Assembly (NCBI GenBank): GCA_014607495.2
Contig: CP053149.1
Span: 15,884,120 to 15,948,119 of the forward strand
Source of the DNA: Carposina sasakii
Lineage: Eukaryota > Arthropoda > Insecta > Lepidoptera > Carposinidae
DNA length: 64,000 nucleotides
Direction: 5' to 3'
Every line of letters starts with the position of its first letter. Position 1 is the first letter of the stretch. The notes below the pieces were generated by a model. It made no database searches. It saw only the letters and a program-made list of their open reading frames with translations, and was not told the origin of the DNA. Positions 1-9,966 of this stretch are shown here, piece after piece. The translations under genes were made by a program, and so were the position numbers.

Positions 1-281
1 TTTAATTAGTTTTAGCATCAACCATCGCAACCAATCCATCGTCATGAGAAAAATTGGCCAGCAGATTTATAGACTGACCACTTGCCTAAACTCGTTAAGT
101 TACATACATATACTCGTACATACGCATATATCCATTATGCATAATGCATATATGTACCTACACATGGATGTGTTCCTAATATGCAGTTTCAAGGTCACGA
201 AACTCTTCCTACAAAAAAGTTTAGCATATTATGATAGCAGTTGTTGGTACCCATCGAACACAGCCTCAACTGTTAGACTAC
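1..281 (-). other. Intron 3 (partial) of the RING/TRIM-type gene
   Basis: This is sequence downstream, in gene direction, of the GT donor at 281-280. It is AT-rich and I see no further exon or recognisable element before the window edge. The rest of the gene must lie to the left of the window. Confidence 0.6.
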
Positions 282-458
282 CTTATTGTCAGTGTTGCAT
301 AGGTCACACAGCACACTAGTGCCGTCTCCTTCACCCGCTGCAGTCATCTTCCTCAACAGTACATAGTTGAGAGGGAGGGCTGCTATCCCTCCCAGAGGCA
401 GCTGGGTCTCGTATCCACATGTGGGGCACAGGATGAAGTTCACACTCTTGCCCGATAT
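282..458 (-). CDS. RING/TRIM-type gene, coding exon 3 (RING end and first B-box cysteines)
   Basis: The exon has 59 in-frame codons, phase 0 at both ends, with an AG acceptor at 460-459 and a GT donor at 281-280. It supplies the last zinc pair of the RING finger (CPTCGYETQLP, residues 11-21 of the exon). A linker GGIAALPLNYVLLRKM, typical of TRIM proteins, follows. Then comes VLCDLCNTDNK, which looks like the start of a B-box or second zinc module. It joins in frame to exon 2 (5592-5459). The phases of the three exons agree, which is the main reason to believe the model. Proteins of this build are usually RING E3 ubiquitin ligases; the C-terminal part that would identify the subfamily (NHL, SPRY or other) is outside the window. 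Confidence 0.85.
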
Positions 459-668
459 CTGGAATAACACTCAACATTACGATTACAGTAGCTTCCCTCA
501 TCTTCTTGAGTTTTGATATCTGTTATGTGGTTAGAGTTAAGTCTGCTATCACAGTGGTTCAATTGCCACTTGGGCATGTCATACTAGAATGATTTCCCAT
601 CCCTAGTTTCTCTAGGAAAACTTTCTCATTACCAGTTATGGAAATCTTGCTAAGTATTGGTAGTAGGT

Positions 669-672
669 ATCT
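669..672. other. Target site duplication (ATCT), left copy
   Basis: ATCT directly precedes the left terminal inverted repeat. The same four bases follow the right terminal repeat at 5336-5339. The match fixes the ends of the element at 673 and 5335. Confidence 0.8.
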
Positions 673-706
673 GGGTCATTTTCAAAATAATTGCTCATTT
701 CAGAAA
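673..706 (+). repeat. Left terminal inverted repeat of the Sola2-like element
   Basis: 34 bp starting GGGTCATTTTCAAAATAATT, identical to the reverse complement of 5302-5335. Confidence 0.95.
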
Positions 707-707
707 T

Positions 708-740
708 GTTACTTTTATGTCACAATAACATAAAAGTAAC
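708..740. promoter_or_regulatory. Subterminal palindrome in the Sola2-like element
   Basis: 13-bp arms (GTTACTTTTATGT and its exact reverse complement) are separated by 7 bases and sit just inside the left TIR. Related GTTACATAA/GTAACATAA words recur near 4525-4565 in the same element. This spacing is what a transposase-binding site often looks like, but binding is inference. Confidence 0.5.
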
Positions 741-1590
741 ATAAAAGAAAACAAGGGCTGCATTCACAGTGGTAAATAAAACAGTTTTTTAGTATTTAAT
801 ATTGTAATAATTAATCAAACACGTACACGTACATTATTATGTACAGTTCGTGAGGTTTAAGCCGAGCTTTGCATTTGTGTGAGTGTGCACATAGACACAG
901 GTTAGGTTTATATCGGCGTAACTCCGTCGCGCTCCTACATTTCTTTAAGTCACTCACATGAATAGCTAGCTTAGCGTAGACCCCGCGGCTGTACTGGACA
1001 TAGTGAACATAAACATGAAACATACAAAATAATGACAATAATAAAACCGTCAGGGTTATGTTTAATTTGAAGATGGTTACTCAGTTAATCATAAATCGAA
1101 AATAAAAATATAATATTAAAATGCGAACTTTGAACATTCTCTCTATCGTCATGATAATACTGCACGATTAACTTCCTAATATTTATATATAATGTCTGCC
1201 CATTCATACATGAAATATTTTAACAGTAGCTTCTTAAGTCGTATCTAAAGATACAAAACAACAAAAAAAAATATTTAAGTGTTTTTCTTTTTACGAAATT
1301 ATTATAATTCAATTTTTTTTTATATATTTTGCATAAAACCTTTAATGAAAACCCCTTAAATGAAAGTAAATAAATAAACGTTCTGAATGTTAAAGGTCAA
1401 AAAATAAGAAACCAGTATTTATTTTGTAGCTCAAGTAATTTTAAATTATTTAATGTAAATATATTTAATAAAATTAGAAAAAAAACTTTTGAAATGGCTT
1501 CGTTATAACCGTCTAACAGTTAAAAACCGTTAGATGATACCCTTAAAATATTTCGTGTATGAATAGGTAGACCTTATATAACTATACATA

Positions 1591-2805
1591 TTATTCACTA
1601 TCGCTACTAAAAAGATCCCAGAAATTTCTCTTCAAATCAACCGTAGAAACATTATAATATTTTGATGGCTTTTTAACCATCTTTGCTAGATCCTTAGGTT
1701 TAAAATTTACTTTAATATCAGATAAAATAGTAACATTTGAAGTAGATGCATTACTGACATGATAATGATTAGTTTCTCCTATAGGTTCGACATCATCAGA
1801 ATTAGGTAAAACTTTATTGGTTACTAACATCTCTAGGTCTTCTTGCTCAGATTCACTTTCAGATGTAGATTCTATAACAAGTCGTTTTGCTCTTGAACGT
1901 TTAACATGATCAGTAATTAATTTGTGACTTTTTATGGCATAACATTGGCAAATATTGGGCTTTAAACAAAAGCAGCTTAAAATTCGATATTGAATTATAT
2001 TATCTTCGTTTGGTATTACTTGGTGTATTTTTTGCGTATTTGGAACGGCCACAAATTTACAACCCTCAATTTGATTTTCTATTCTCAATATGTCCTCCTG
2101 ATCAATAAGAAATAATTTTACAGTGGTAGCAGTATTGTGTTCAAGTAATTGAATCGCAGTTTCAGCATCAGGTATATCATGTCCGTATGATATTTGTTTA
2201 TCTAACAATCTTTTTACTACTCCCCCAACCCCATCCGCTGCACCCTTCCCATGGGCCGCTTCAAAAAAATTCCAGGTTGCAAAAATAAAACCATAAGATT
2301 CTATCATTTTGGTAAGAAGGGCAAAGTTCTTCTTTTGCCTGTATTGACTTGACGGACCATCTGAGAAGAAATGTATAGTGTCTTTCAAAGGAAATCTATG
2401 TTTAATGTCACGCATCAGGGGCTCCAAGTGAGCCCAGATCGATTCCGGTGTGTGTTTGTTGCAGTTGGAAAATGTACAAAATGATTCGGGATCAGTTTCA
2501 TCATTATATATAATGCTTGTGTGCAAGGTGATTTGTGAATGTGATGCTCCAAAATGTACTGCTTGTATTTCATTATGAAATTTGCAATTATAATTTTCTG
2601 AGAAGTCACAATGTAGCATAATTTCATTTCTTTGTAAATTCTCCTTCAATGATTTATAAATTTTGTATTGATGTGAAATGTTGTAAATATGAATTTTAAA
2701 GCCTCTTAATTCCGTGTCAAAATTTGATAATAGAGATTCTAACATACCTGATATTATTTGTTTAATTGTTTTTTTTGGTTGATTTTTTTTCATTGTTCTT
2801 TTCAT
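1591..2805 (-). pseudogene. Transposase catalytic part (404 codons), Sola2-like
   Basis: This is the longest open segment of the transposase. It contains the family's strong motifs: LHCDFSENY (residues 64-72), EIQAVHFGAS (79-88), HFFSDGPSSQYRQKKNF (145-161) and FFEAAHGKGAADGVGG (180-195). D67, D149 and E182 are reasonable candidates for an RNase H-like DDE triad; this assignment is mine and untested. A small cysteine cluster (CFCLKPNICQC, 278-288) and an acidic C-terminus follow. The segment is separated from the upstream part by two frame changes between about 2870 and 2770, in A/T-rich runs. The listed start codon is therefore only the first ATG of the open segment, not a true start. The core motifs themselves look undamaged. 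Confidence 0.8.
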
Positions 2806-2870
2806 ATTCTATGGTTTTGACCGTCCACTCTAGCCATGACACTTTTTCATTCAATTTTATATTCAGTAAG

Positions 2871-3476
2871 TCATATCTGATTGATTTGTTTTTTGCAAAT
2901 ATCACATGTTGAATACATGCACTTTTGGGAGTATAAATCACACACTGTAGACTTTATAACGGTGTCCAAAGTATCACCGTCCTTAAAATTTTTTAGTGTT
3001 TTTAGGGATGTAAACTTGAAATCTATATTACTGTGTCTTTTGCAAAGACAAGTATTTCGATTTGATAAATTTGGGATCAATACGTAAAATGGCTTGAAAC
3101 GTCTGAATGTGGCGTATGAAATTGGAATTCCAGTCTCCTTTACAAATTTTAACCGTAAATTTACCATCGAATCTAGCAAATATCGTCTTTGCATTTTAAC
3201 TTTATTTTTTGTTTTAGTTTCTTTCTTAGCTGCAGTAGCTCGACTGACATCATCTTGGTTAAAAAAAGTATAAATTTTATTTGCTAGGTTATTTCGTTTA
3301 ATATTAACTTTTTTTGCATTACGTCTGATTGGGTATTTAATCCCAATAGCAGACTGTAATTTACTTTTCATTTTATACCCTTTTACGATGTCGTTACTTA
3401 CAATTTCTTTTAATACATTTCTCTTTTCATTACTTCCTGCTGCATTATATTGTATTTTTAAGGATTCTATTAACAC
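2871..3476 (-). pseudogene. Transposase middle part (201 codons)
   Basis: This segment contains the conserved stretch NQDDVSRATAAKKETKT followed by RYLLDSMVNLRLKF and SYATFRRFKPFYV. It ends with a possible zinc-binding region (CLCKRH and later CMYSTCDICKK). These motifs precede the catalytic core in the related insect and cnidarian transposases I remember. It overlaps the upstream segment by 7 bases in the -1 frame near 3476, where the sequence is a run of A on the minus strand. A one-base indel there explains the break; no canonical X-XXY-YYZ slippery heptamer is visible, so programmed frameshifting is less likely. Confidence 0.75.
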
Positions 3477-3999
3477 ATTCTTTTCAAATAACTCCTTTTT
3501 AATAATTTCTTTTCTTCTTCAGTAGTGTTTAAATTAGCAACAAATGAGTTGGTTTTTGATATTGGGCTTGACACAGTATAAAATGACTCTCTGCTAAACA
3601 TATTTTCTTTTTCTTCGTCTTCTTTTGTGTTTTGCAAAATTTTGTATCTATATATTTTTTTCTTTAAAGCTTTATTCTCTTTGATTAATAATTCAATTTT
3701 TTTCTTCATATTTTTATTTTCTTTGGTTAATGTTCTATATCTTTTCTGATATATTCTTTGGTATTCTTTTCGAGTTTTACCCTTTTCTATAACTTCTTGT
3801 TTATAGTCTGATTTTTGTTTTAAAGTCCTCCAATATTTTCGCCTGCTTTCTTTCTCTCGATCCGATAGCTCCCCAATTTTTTTATAGAATTTTTTAGCTC
3901 TTTCTAAATTTTTTCCTGTAGTGCTTTCCATTTTTGAGGATTATTCAATTTTAGTCGGTCTCGGTACCGTTTTTGCCTCTCTGCCGCAGACAAAGGCAT
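3470..3999 (-). pseudogene. Transposase N-terminal part, basic coiled coil
   Basis: The likely true start is the ATG at 3999-3997, giving MPLSAAERQKRYRDRLK, five bases after an AG acceptor (4006-4005). The frame then breaks near 3905 at an A/T run and continues in the segment whose first ATG is at 3931. That segment is rich in Lys, Glu and Arg, with a heptad-like stretch (YRTLTKENKNMKKKIELL and on). It ends at 3470, overlapping the middle part. A basic, coiled-coil N-terminus suggests DNA binding and multimerisation. The upstream start is inferred from its resemblance to other transposases that open with a similar Arg/Lys-rich peptide. Confidence 0.65.
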
Positions 4000-4004
4000 A
4001 TTTT

Positions 4005-4706
4005 CTGTAAAGAATAAAAAATACAATGTAATAACTCAGAAAATAATAATTAAAAAAATCATATTTAACGATAAAAGCAGTCTATTTTGAAGCATACGTC
4101 GTCGTAAAATTTAACGTGAAAATTAAATTTTGCATCACATTAACAAATCACATTGTATACAAGTATTTTGAACATTGAGAATAGTATCAAACTTGTCATG
4201 CTAGAATAAGTCAGAGCCTGTTAATGCTAGACGAAAATACTTGGGTTATATTAAATAAATATATTACACTAATAACTCAAAGCTGCAGATCGCAATATAC
4301 ACTCGATCGCGCAACTTGTACAGTATAAACCAAAACGAAGGTATAAAATGATTAGTAAATTACAGTCAGCTATTATAGGGCCAATTTGAGGATTTTAAGT
4401 TATCCAAGCATCACTCAAAACACTGAATACGACCATAGAAAAACATGTTTATTTTACTATTGGTTTAATTATAATTTATATAATATTTTAAAATCATGCT
4501 GTGGACACGTCTTAATCCAATTTTATGTAACGTAACATAAAAAAATGTTACATAAGTGTGACATAAAGGAACAAGTAAGCATGTTTTTCTACAAACTAAC
4601 CTCAAATCACAGAACATAATTCACTCGATCGTTGCAGCTAATTAGCGACAGAATAGCACTATCATAATAGTTTCCTGACAATTAAAAATAGTTTAAATTT
4701 ACTTAC
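4005..4706 (-). other. Probable intron in the transposase 5' UTR
   Basis: On the minus strand a good donor (GTAAGT, 4706-4701) and acceptor (ttctttacag, ending at 4005) bracket a gene-free AT-rich stretch just before the inferred start codon at 3999. An inverted CCAAT box lies near 4815-4821, in the likely promoter side. Confidence 0.5.
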
Positions 4707-5301
4707 CTTGCGTATTTTTTTCCAATTTACCAAAAAGAAACCAGATAAATGTTTTTTATCGACGCACACCATACACCCAACTTTTTTGCCGAGAACAAAA
4801 TGGCTGCTGCCCTGTGATTGGTCGCCTGAGGTTCGGACAGTGACAGCAAATGTTGCCAGTATTAAAGTTTAACAAAATACCTTTTTCGCGACTAAATAAT
4901 GCGTTACATAAATGAAATAACATCGATGAAGTAATTTTGAGACCAGTTTTATTTTTATTTATAACTAAAATTAATGTGTCAAATGAATTTTCAAGGATTC
5001 TACACACATTTTACAGTGTTATTAGAGAGGATAGCCAATTTTGTTTGATAATAAATAAAATACTTTTAATGTTTTTTCAAGTTTAAAATATCAGTGCTGG
5101 AAGTTGGACACACGTTTTTTGTAGGAAGACCAGAAACATGCTTTAAAAATTTCGCAATATATAAAAAATGAAGTATCAACTACCAACAATGACATTATAA
5201 TACAATATAAAGAAAGGCTTCTTTGTAATGTTCAGTATTTTATTAATATTGCCATTACAGTTTTTTTGTAGAAATTAAGGAAAGATGATGGACAAGATTT
5301 T

Positions 5302-5335
5302 TTTCTGAAATGAGCAATTATTTTGAAAATGACCC
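5302..5335 (-). repeat. Right terminal inverted repeat of the Sola2-like element
   Basis: Exact reverse complement of 673-706, followed by the ATCT duplication at 5336-5339. Confidence 0.95.
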
Positions 5336-5458
5336 ATCTATGTGTAGTCAAGTCAAGATACATTATCGCGTGGCTTTTCCGTAAATGTGGGCTTAAATTG
5401 CAAAACATCAGAAGCCTAAATAATCAATAAAACCTGACGCAAGAACTCCCATACTTGC

Positions 5459-5592
5459 CTTTCTGGTATAAATGCCATATTTCTGCGCCTTCTGATCCCA
5501 GCTACCCTCGGAGCCCGAGTGCCGTAGGTCGCTCTCATACCCCGACCCTGCGGACCCGGACCCTGACTCACCAGGGTCTATTTGTACCGAGC
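5459..5592 (-). CDS. RING/TRIM-type gene, coding exon 2 (Ser/Gly-rich insert, GC donor)
   Basis: The exon is 134 bases: two bases completing the codon begun in exon 1, then 44 codons ending YGIYTRK. The acceptor is ttttttccacag (AG at 5594-5593). The exon encodes a Ser/Gly-rich stretch (GESGSGSAGSGYESDLRHSG) that lies inside the RING, between its sixth and seventh cysteine/histidine ligands. The 3' boundary reads AAG|GCAAGT, that is a GC donor at 5458-5457, in the strong consensus that GC-AG introns require. Too short for ordinary ORF finding, the exon is supported because it alone brings exon 1 (phase 1) and exon 3 (phase 0) into frame. The Sola2-like element lies in the intron that follows it. 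Confidence 0.8.
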
Positions 5593-8500
5593 CTGTGGAA
5601 AAAATTAAAGAAATTATTTAGTAAGTAAGTAGGTAAGTAAGTATTTAATTTTCAGCTGGCAGTTCTTTATATTTCTCGGGATTGGGTTTGAATTCCATTG
5701 GATTTGGACCCTGAATCAGGGAGACCAAGGGCAAACTTCTTTACAATGCGATGCTTCATCCCACAGAACATCCAAAGCACCCAATGATCATTGTATCTAA
5801 GGTAGCTACTAAGGGTTGGGAAATTACTAGTTAGCTATAGTAGGTATACTCGGTAAGTATATAGTTATACTCGCTAAATAGGTACATACTGCAGTTATTT
5901 CTGTTCTTCAAAATGTGCACGTTATTACCTAAATGAATGTTATTTTCATTCACCAAAACGCTCGTTTGTTGGCAAGTGTTCTATTTTGGTTACGGAAGGG
6001 ATGTGTCGTTGCTTATTCACGATCGGATATGTAATGATCTCCTTGAATACCCAACCTTGAGTACATCGTGATTCATAGCGAGTTACTATGGCGAACGTAA
6101 AGAAGCTGTATAGCTATTTCGTGAATTAAGTATTGGTTAGAAGTACCTACTTAGCTTTTGCTTATTCATCAATCACAAAAGAGCCAAACCCATTTCAACT
6201 AAGATCTTCTTTTTTCTTTCATATCGGAAATAATTTACACTAAGATGCTTAGATAGACTTCCTGTGGTAATATGGTAGATATCTAACATATTTTTCATCA
6301 AAAGGAAACCCCTCTCATATACGAATGAAGTGTTTACCTACCCACATATGCTTCAAAAAGATGATTCGCTGAATGATAAAATAAATAAACTTTATCCGGC
6401 GCTCTGTTTCATGTCCAACATGAATATAGGTTTATATCATTTTTGTTATGTAACTCACATAGTCCATTAAACGATTATTCGAATGATTGAGAGCTATTCT
6501 GGAAACTTGTTCAAGTGGCTTTTATGGTTTATTGGGCGGTTCTGAATGCGGTATAAGCATAACACCCTTGCGAAACACGTAAGAAAATCCAACTAGGTAT
6601 ACAGGATATGATTTTTGGTCGTCAACGTTCCCGAAAACTACAAAATCTCCTCATCATCACGATCATTTTTCTCCATGGAAGCATACCTGGGAAGTGTTTG
6701 GTATCCAAAATATTAGGGTCCAGTTGAGTAAATTGATTGCGTTTTTCTGCATAAATCATAGATTACCTTAATCTATGGCATAAATGCACATTGACGCGAG
6801 TAACAAGATTTTTCCACGAGAAATTATTATTAATTATCTTTCTATAAAAGAACTAGCATGAACATTGGACACTATAAATTTCGCCCGATCAAGTAACAAA
6901 AAAAACAAAAAAATTTACATCGTTCCCCAGAATTTTTTTTGCCATAAACTTACTTTTGTTGATGTACAAAGTACGTATCCTCCGTTAAGGGTGGCAACGA
7001 AAAAACACCTGTATAAATGTGAAAGTGTTTGCTGTGTGCGAGTTGGGAATACGGAGGTCATAGACTACCTATATTCTAATTCGGCAGTCCATGCGGACGA
7101 AGTCGCGGGAAACAGCTAGTCACTGATAAAAGAAGAAAAGCTACACTACTCGTATTGACGACATTCCTATGTCTATGAGTGCCGCCACACCACAGGTCCT
7201 AGGTTCGTATTCCAGTAGGTGCATGTACCTACTTCTTCTTTCTAGACGAATATCGATGTTTGTTTCCGAGTCATACTGATCAACTGTATGTTTCTCTATG
7301 TAGGCTGACTTAGGTATGCAATATTCGTATAAATAGACCATTCTATTTTAATTTGTCAATTTGAATAATCAATCTTGGTGGAAGCATCAATCTAGATTAG
7401 CTTGAACTACCTACTCGTACCTACAGAACTTTAATTTGGTGTAGTATTATCATGTAGGTACCTCAACTAAAATAGGTTACATAAATAGTTACGTAGAGGC
7501 ATTTGTTGAAACATTCTTGTCGGCAACTCCGCTATCTTTCGTATCTCCGTGTCTCCCTATGCCACCCAGAAACAAAACTTTATTTCCATATTTTACCATT
7601 GTAGATGTGTATAGTACACATTAGTAAAGCAGTTTGTTTGTATGTCCTGTCATAGATCAGGGTGGCGGGCTATTTATAGTACATATACATCACCGCGTTG
7701 CCCGCTACGCATCAATGAATGCATTTGTGTCACGTATTCGATGTGATATGTAATGTGTAATTTAATTAAACGTAAGCATAACGTAAGCAAGCTATAAACG
7801 TCAGGTCACCGTATTGATGACGCTACTTTTGGCAGGTTTCAGTCACCATCTAGTTAGGTAGGTAGCATCCTGCAGTGGATGATTTCAGGGTTAGACAATA
7901 TAGCATCGTTTCGCATGGACGTTCGTTGTCGTTACTTACACTCCCACCAATAGCGGTTAGATTTCATCACGTGATTTAACGAAGAACGTGCGATTCGATA
8001 GAGAAATACCTATGTTCAAGTAGATGCCAATGTATTCTGTACTAAGAGGTGAAGCTTAGATTGTGTTACCACAATTAGATTTTTTTAAACGGTTTCATCC
8101 TTTCTGGCAGCTCTACATAAATAGGTACCCTTAATTTGCACCAGGGGTTAAACAGATACATTCAATGGACACGACTAGCGCTATCGATTCAATATATCGG
8201 ATTATATGAGGCTAGGTCAGATACCCCCTGTATTGTGCGGCTTCATACTACACCGATATAAGATATACCTAATGCAATAAATCCACTGGGTCTCTCTGGT
8301 GTGACTCACTCGCCATTTATAGGTAACGTAGTCCCCGACAAGGGCGAAATAAATCTCTAATAGATTTCTTCCAGCAAGGCAGGTAGGAAAATGAGAGAAG
8401 AATCTTTGAAGGAAGTTGCCACTTTTGTCAAATTATTATGAATGTCATCGTCTCTCATCAAGTAATCAAACAATGTCTTGCAAAAGCGAATGATCATATC

Positions 8501-9614
8501 TCTTGTCACTGTTTTGATCATTCCTCTACGTTTGATCTAAGTTTTAGGATAGACAGCATCTAAGTTGTTACGTTATGTTATGGCCTTTTAACTATAAGTA
8601 GATATAGCGATTCCGTCTATTATTTGGCTGCCCCAAGCGGGTTATGCGCTGCATCTTGTTAATTAGTGGAATCCAAGGGTTCCACTCCAACATCTGGTGT
8701 TGCGATATACTTAAGCATTAGGTACATCATAAGTTGCCCATTATTTATTGCATCATTGTTTTAACGATGTGTTAATAGGCTGTTAATAGCTATTCCATAA
8801 GAGTAGGGCAACACTGTAAGCGTGCCTTTGTTTACAACTGTTAGGCAAATAAAACAGATGGTTTTTTATAATGTTTTTGGTTTCAGGGATAATAAAGATG
8901 AGTAAACCAGGCGTATCAGTGTGGTAAGATTTTTATAATCTTTTTTAAAAGAAAGGAATAGGTATACGTAGGTTGGTACCAAAGTTTATGTGTGTAGATA
9001 ACACAGGGATCCAAAAGGGAGAGACATAGTTTGGAAGCAAAGGAGTAACTACTTATACCGTATATGAGAGAAATTTTTTAAACTATTTAAATAAAATCAA
9101 GTAACTTATAAAGTAACATAACGTCTTTAGAAGTCAGGGTAGATGATGATATAGATGTTCTTAAATTAAAAAGCAGAGGTTTTAATCAGAAAAAGTCGTA
9201 GGTAAGTAGGTAAGTACATGTGATTTTTTTTTCTATTTCTGCATTTGCGATCAGTCCTGGGACTATGAGCAGTTGTGTGGCTATGGCGATTTTCGAGTGT
9301 GTCCTTCAGCAAAGACATCTCCTCTTGGCATGTGATCATTTCCGATCATGTAGCTCCAGTATGTGATGTCTTTTTAGACGTTTAGGGTACGTTTGGCATG
9401 TTAGTTGAGAGGCCAGCCTATTTGGATGGTTTGCTAACCGCTGTTGGTACTTTATGGCAGTCGATCTGATGAATGTGATTTGGTACATATGTTTTAATTT
9501 GCTTTTTCCTCTTCACCAAATGACCTATTTGAAGGATCTGCAAGTCCCTAAGGACATTGCAGGACAGAGAGAAAATTCATTTGGGAAGCTGTGAGAAATC
9601 TTTTAAAAACTCAC
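5593..9614 (-). other. Intron 1 of the RING/TRIM-type gene
   Basis: This is 4-kb spacer between exons 1 and 2. It contains one full TACAGG-ended MITE (6600-7013) followed by a common lepidopteran retroelement tail (about 7088-7121, ...GCGGACGAAGTCGCGGG). It is rich in GTAGGTA/TACCTAC words. I found no other exon in it. Confidence 0.6.
6600..7013 (+). mobile_element. TACAGG-ended MITE, copy 1
   Basis: It runs from TACAGGATATGATTTTTGG to AAAACACCTGTA, with TA on both sides (6598-6599 and 7014-7015). The interior GGTCGTCAACGTTCCCGAA and CATGGAAGCATACCTGGGA recurs at 22937, 28926, 49414 and 52503. The TA flanks and short TIRs suggest a Tc1/mariner-type non-autonomous element. Confidence 0.75.
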
Positions 9615-9966
9615 CACCATCAAGTTCACTCCACGCCTCCCCTTCGCCCTCCTGATGCATTCCCTGAAGGCACCTCGTGCAGAAGCTGTGGAGACATCCC
9701 AGCAGCCTTGGCTCCACCAGCTCCTTCTTACACAAGCCACACTCCCAATCCTTTAGCACCTGGCTCTTGCGTTTAGTCTCTCCATATGCCGAAGTTCTAG
9801 GAGCTATATGCAAGTTCTGACTTATAGGTCTTGTGACCCTGGGTACGTGCAGGGGGCTATTCCCAGCACTGATCGACAACTGCTTCACCTCGTCCAAGGA
9901 CTTCCTCTTGTCTTGCTTCTTCCGGGAGAAACTTCCGAAAATGTACAGAATACGGTCCACTTCCAT
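9615..9966 (-). CDS. RING/TRIM-type gene, coding exon 1 (start and RING N-terminal half)
   Basis: The ATG is at 9966-9964; 117 codons plus one base run to a GTGAGT donor at 9614-9609. After about 70 residues of basic, Ser-rich sequence comes WECGLCKKELVEPRLLGCLHSF and then CTRCLQG. These give the first six ligands of a C3HC4 RING finger (C-x2-C, C-x-H, C-x2-C). The final C-x2-C pair is in exon 3. The phrase EPRLLxCLHSFC is typical of TRIM-family RINGs, so a role as an E3 ubiquitin ligase is likely. The peptide from exons 1-3 resembles insect TRIM-NHL-like proteins (mei-P26 or relatives come to mind), but I cannot settle the orthologue from this part. Confidence 0.85.

Larger units (their letters stand above)
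673..5335 (-). mobile_element. 4.66-kb DNA transposon, probably Sola2-like, with 4-bp TSD
   Basis: The element is bounded by 34-bp perfect inverted repeats (673-706 and 5302-5335) that begin GGGTCATTTTC, and by a 4-bp ATCT target duplication. It carries one minus-strand transposase gene (about 3999-1591) with a non-coding first exon and an intron ahead of it. It lies entirely in intron 2 of the RING/TRIM-type gene, in the same orientation. The 4-bp duplication and the long unnamed-looking transposase fit the Sola superfamilies as I remember them, with Sola2 most likely. KDZ (Zisupton/Dileera) shares a superficially similar motif but should give 8-bp duplications. The reading frame is interrupted, so this copy is probably not autonomous. 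Confidence 0.85.

Noticed and set aside
3470..3480. Programmed -1 frameshift in the Sola2-like transposase
   Set aside because: There is no canonical slippery heptamer or clear stimulatory structure, and other breaks in the same gene show the same A/T-run pattern.
4756..5007. 83-codon minus-strand ORF within the Sola2-like element
   Set aside because: It lies in the promoter side of the transposon and has no recognisable similarity.
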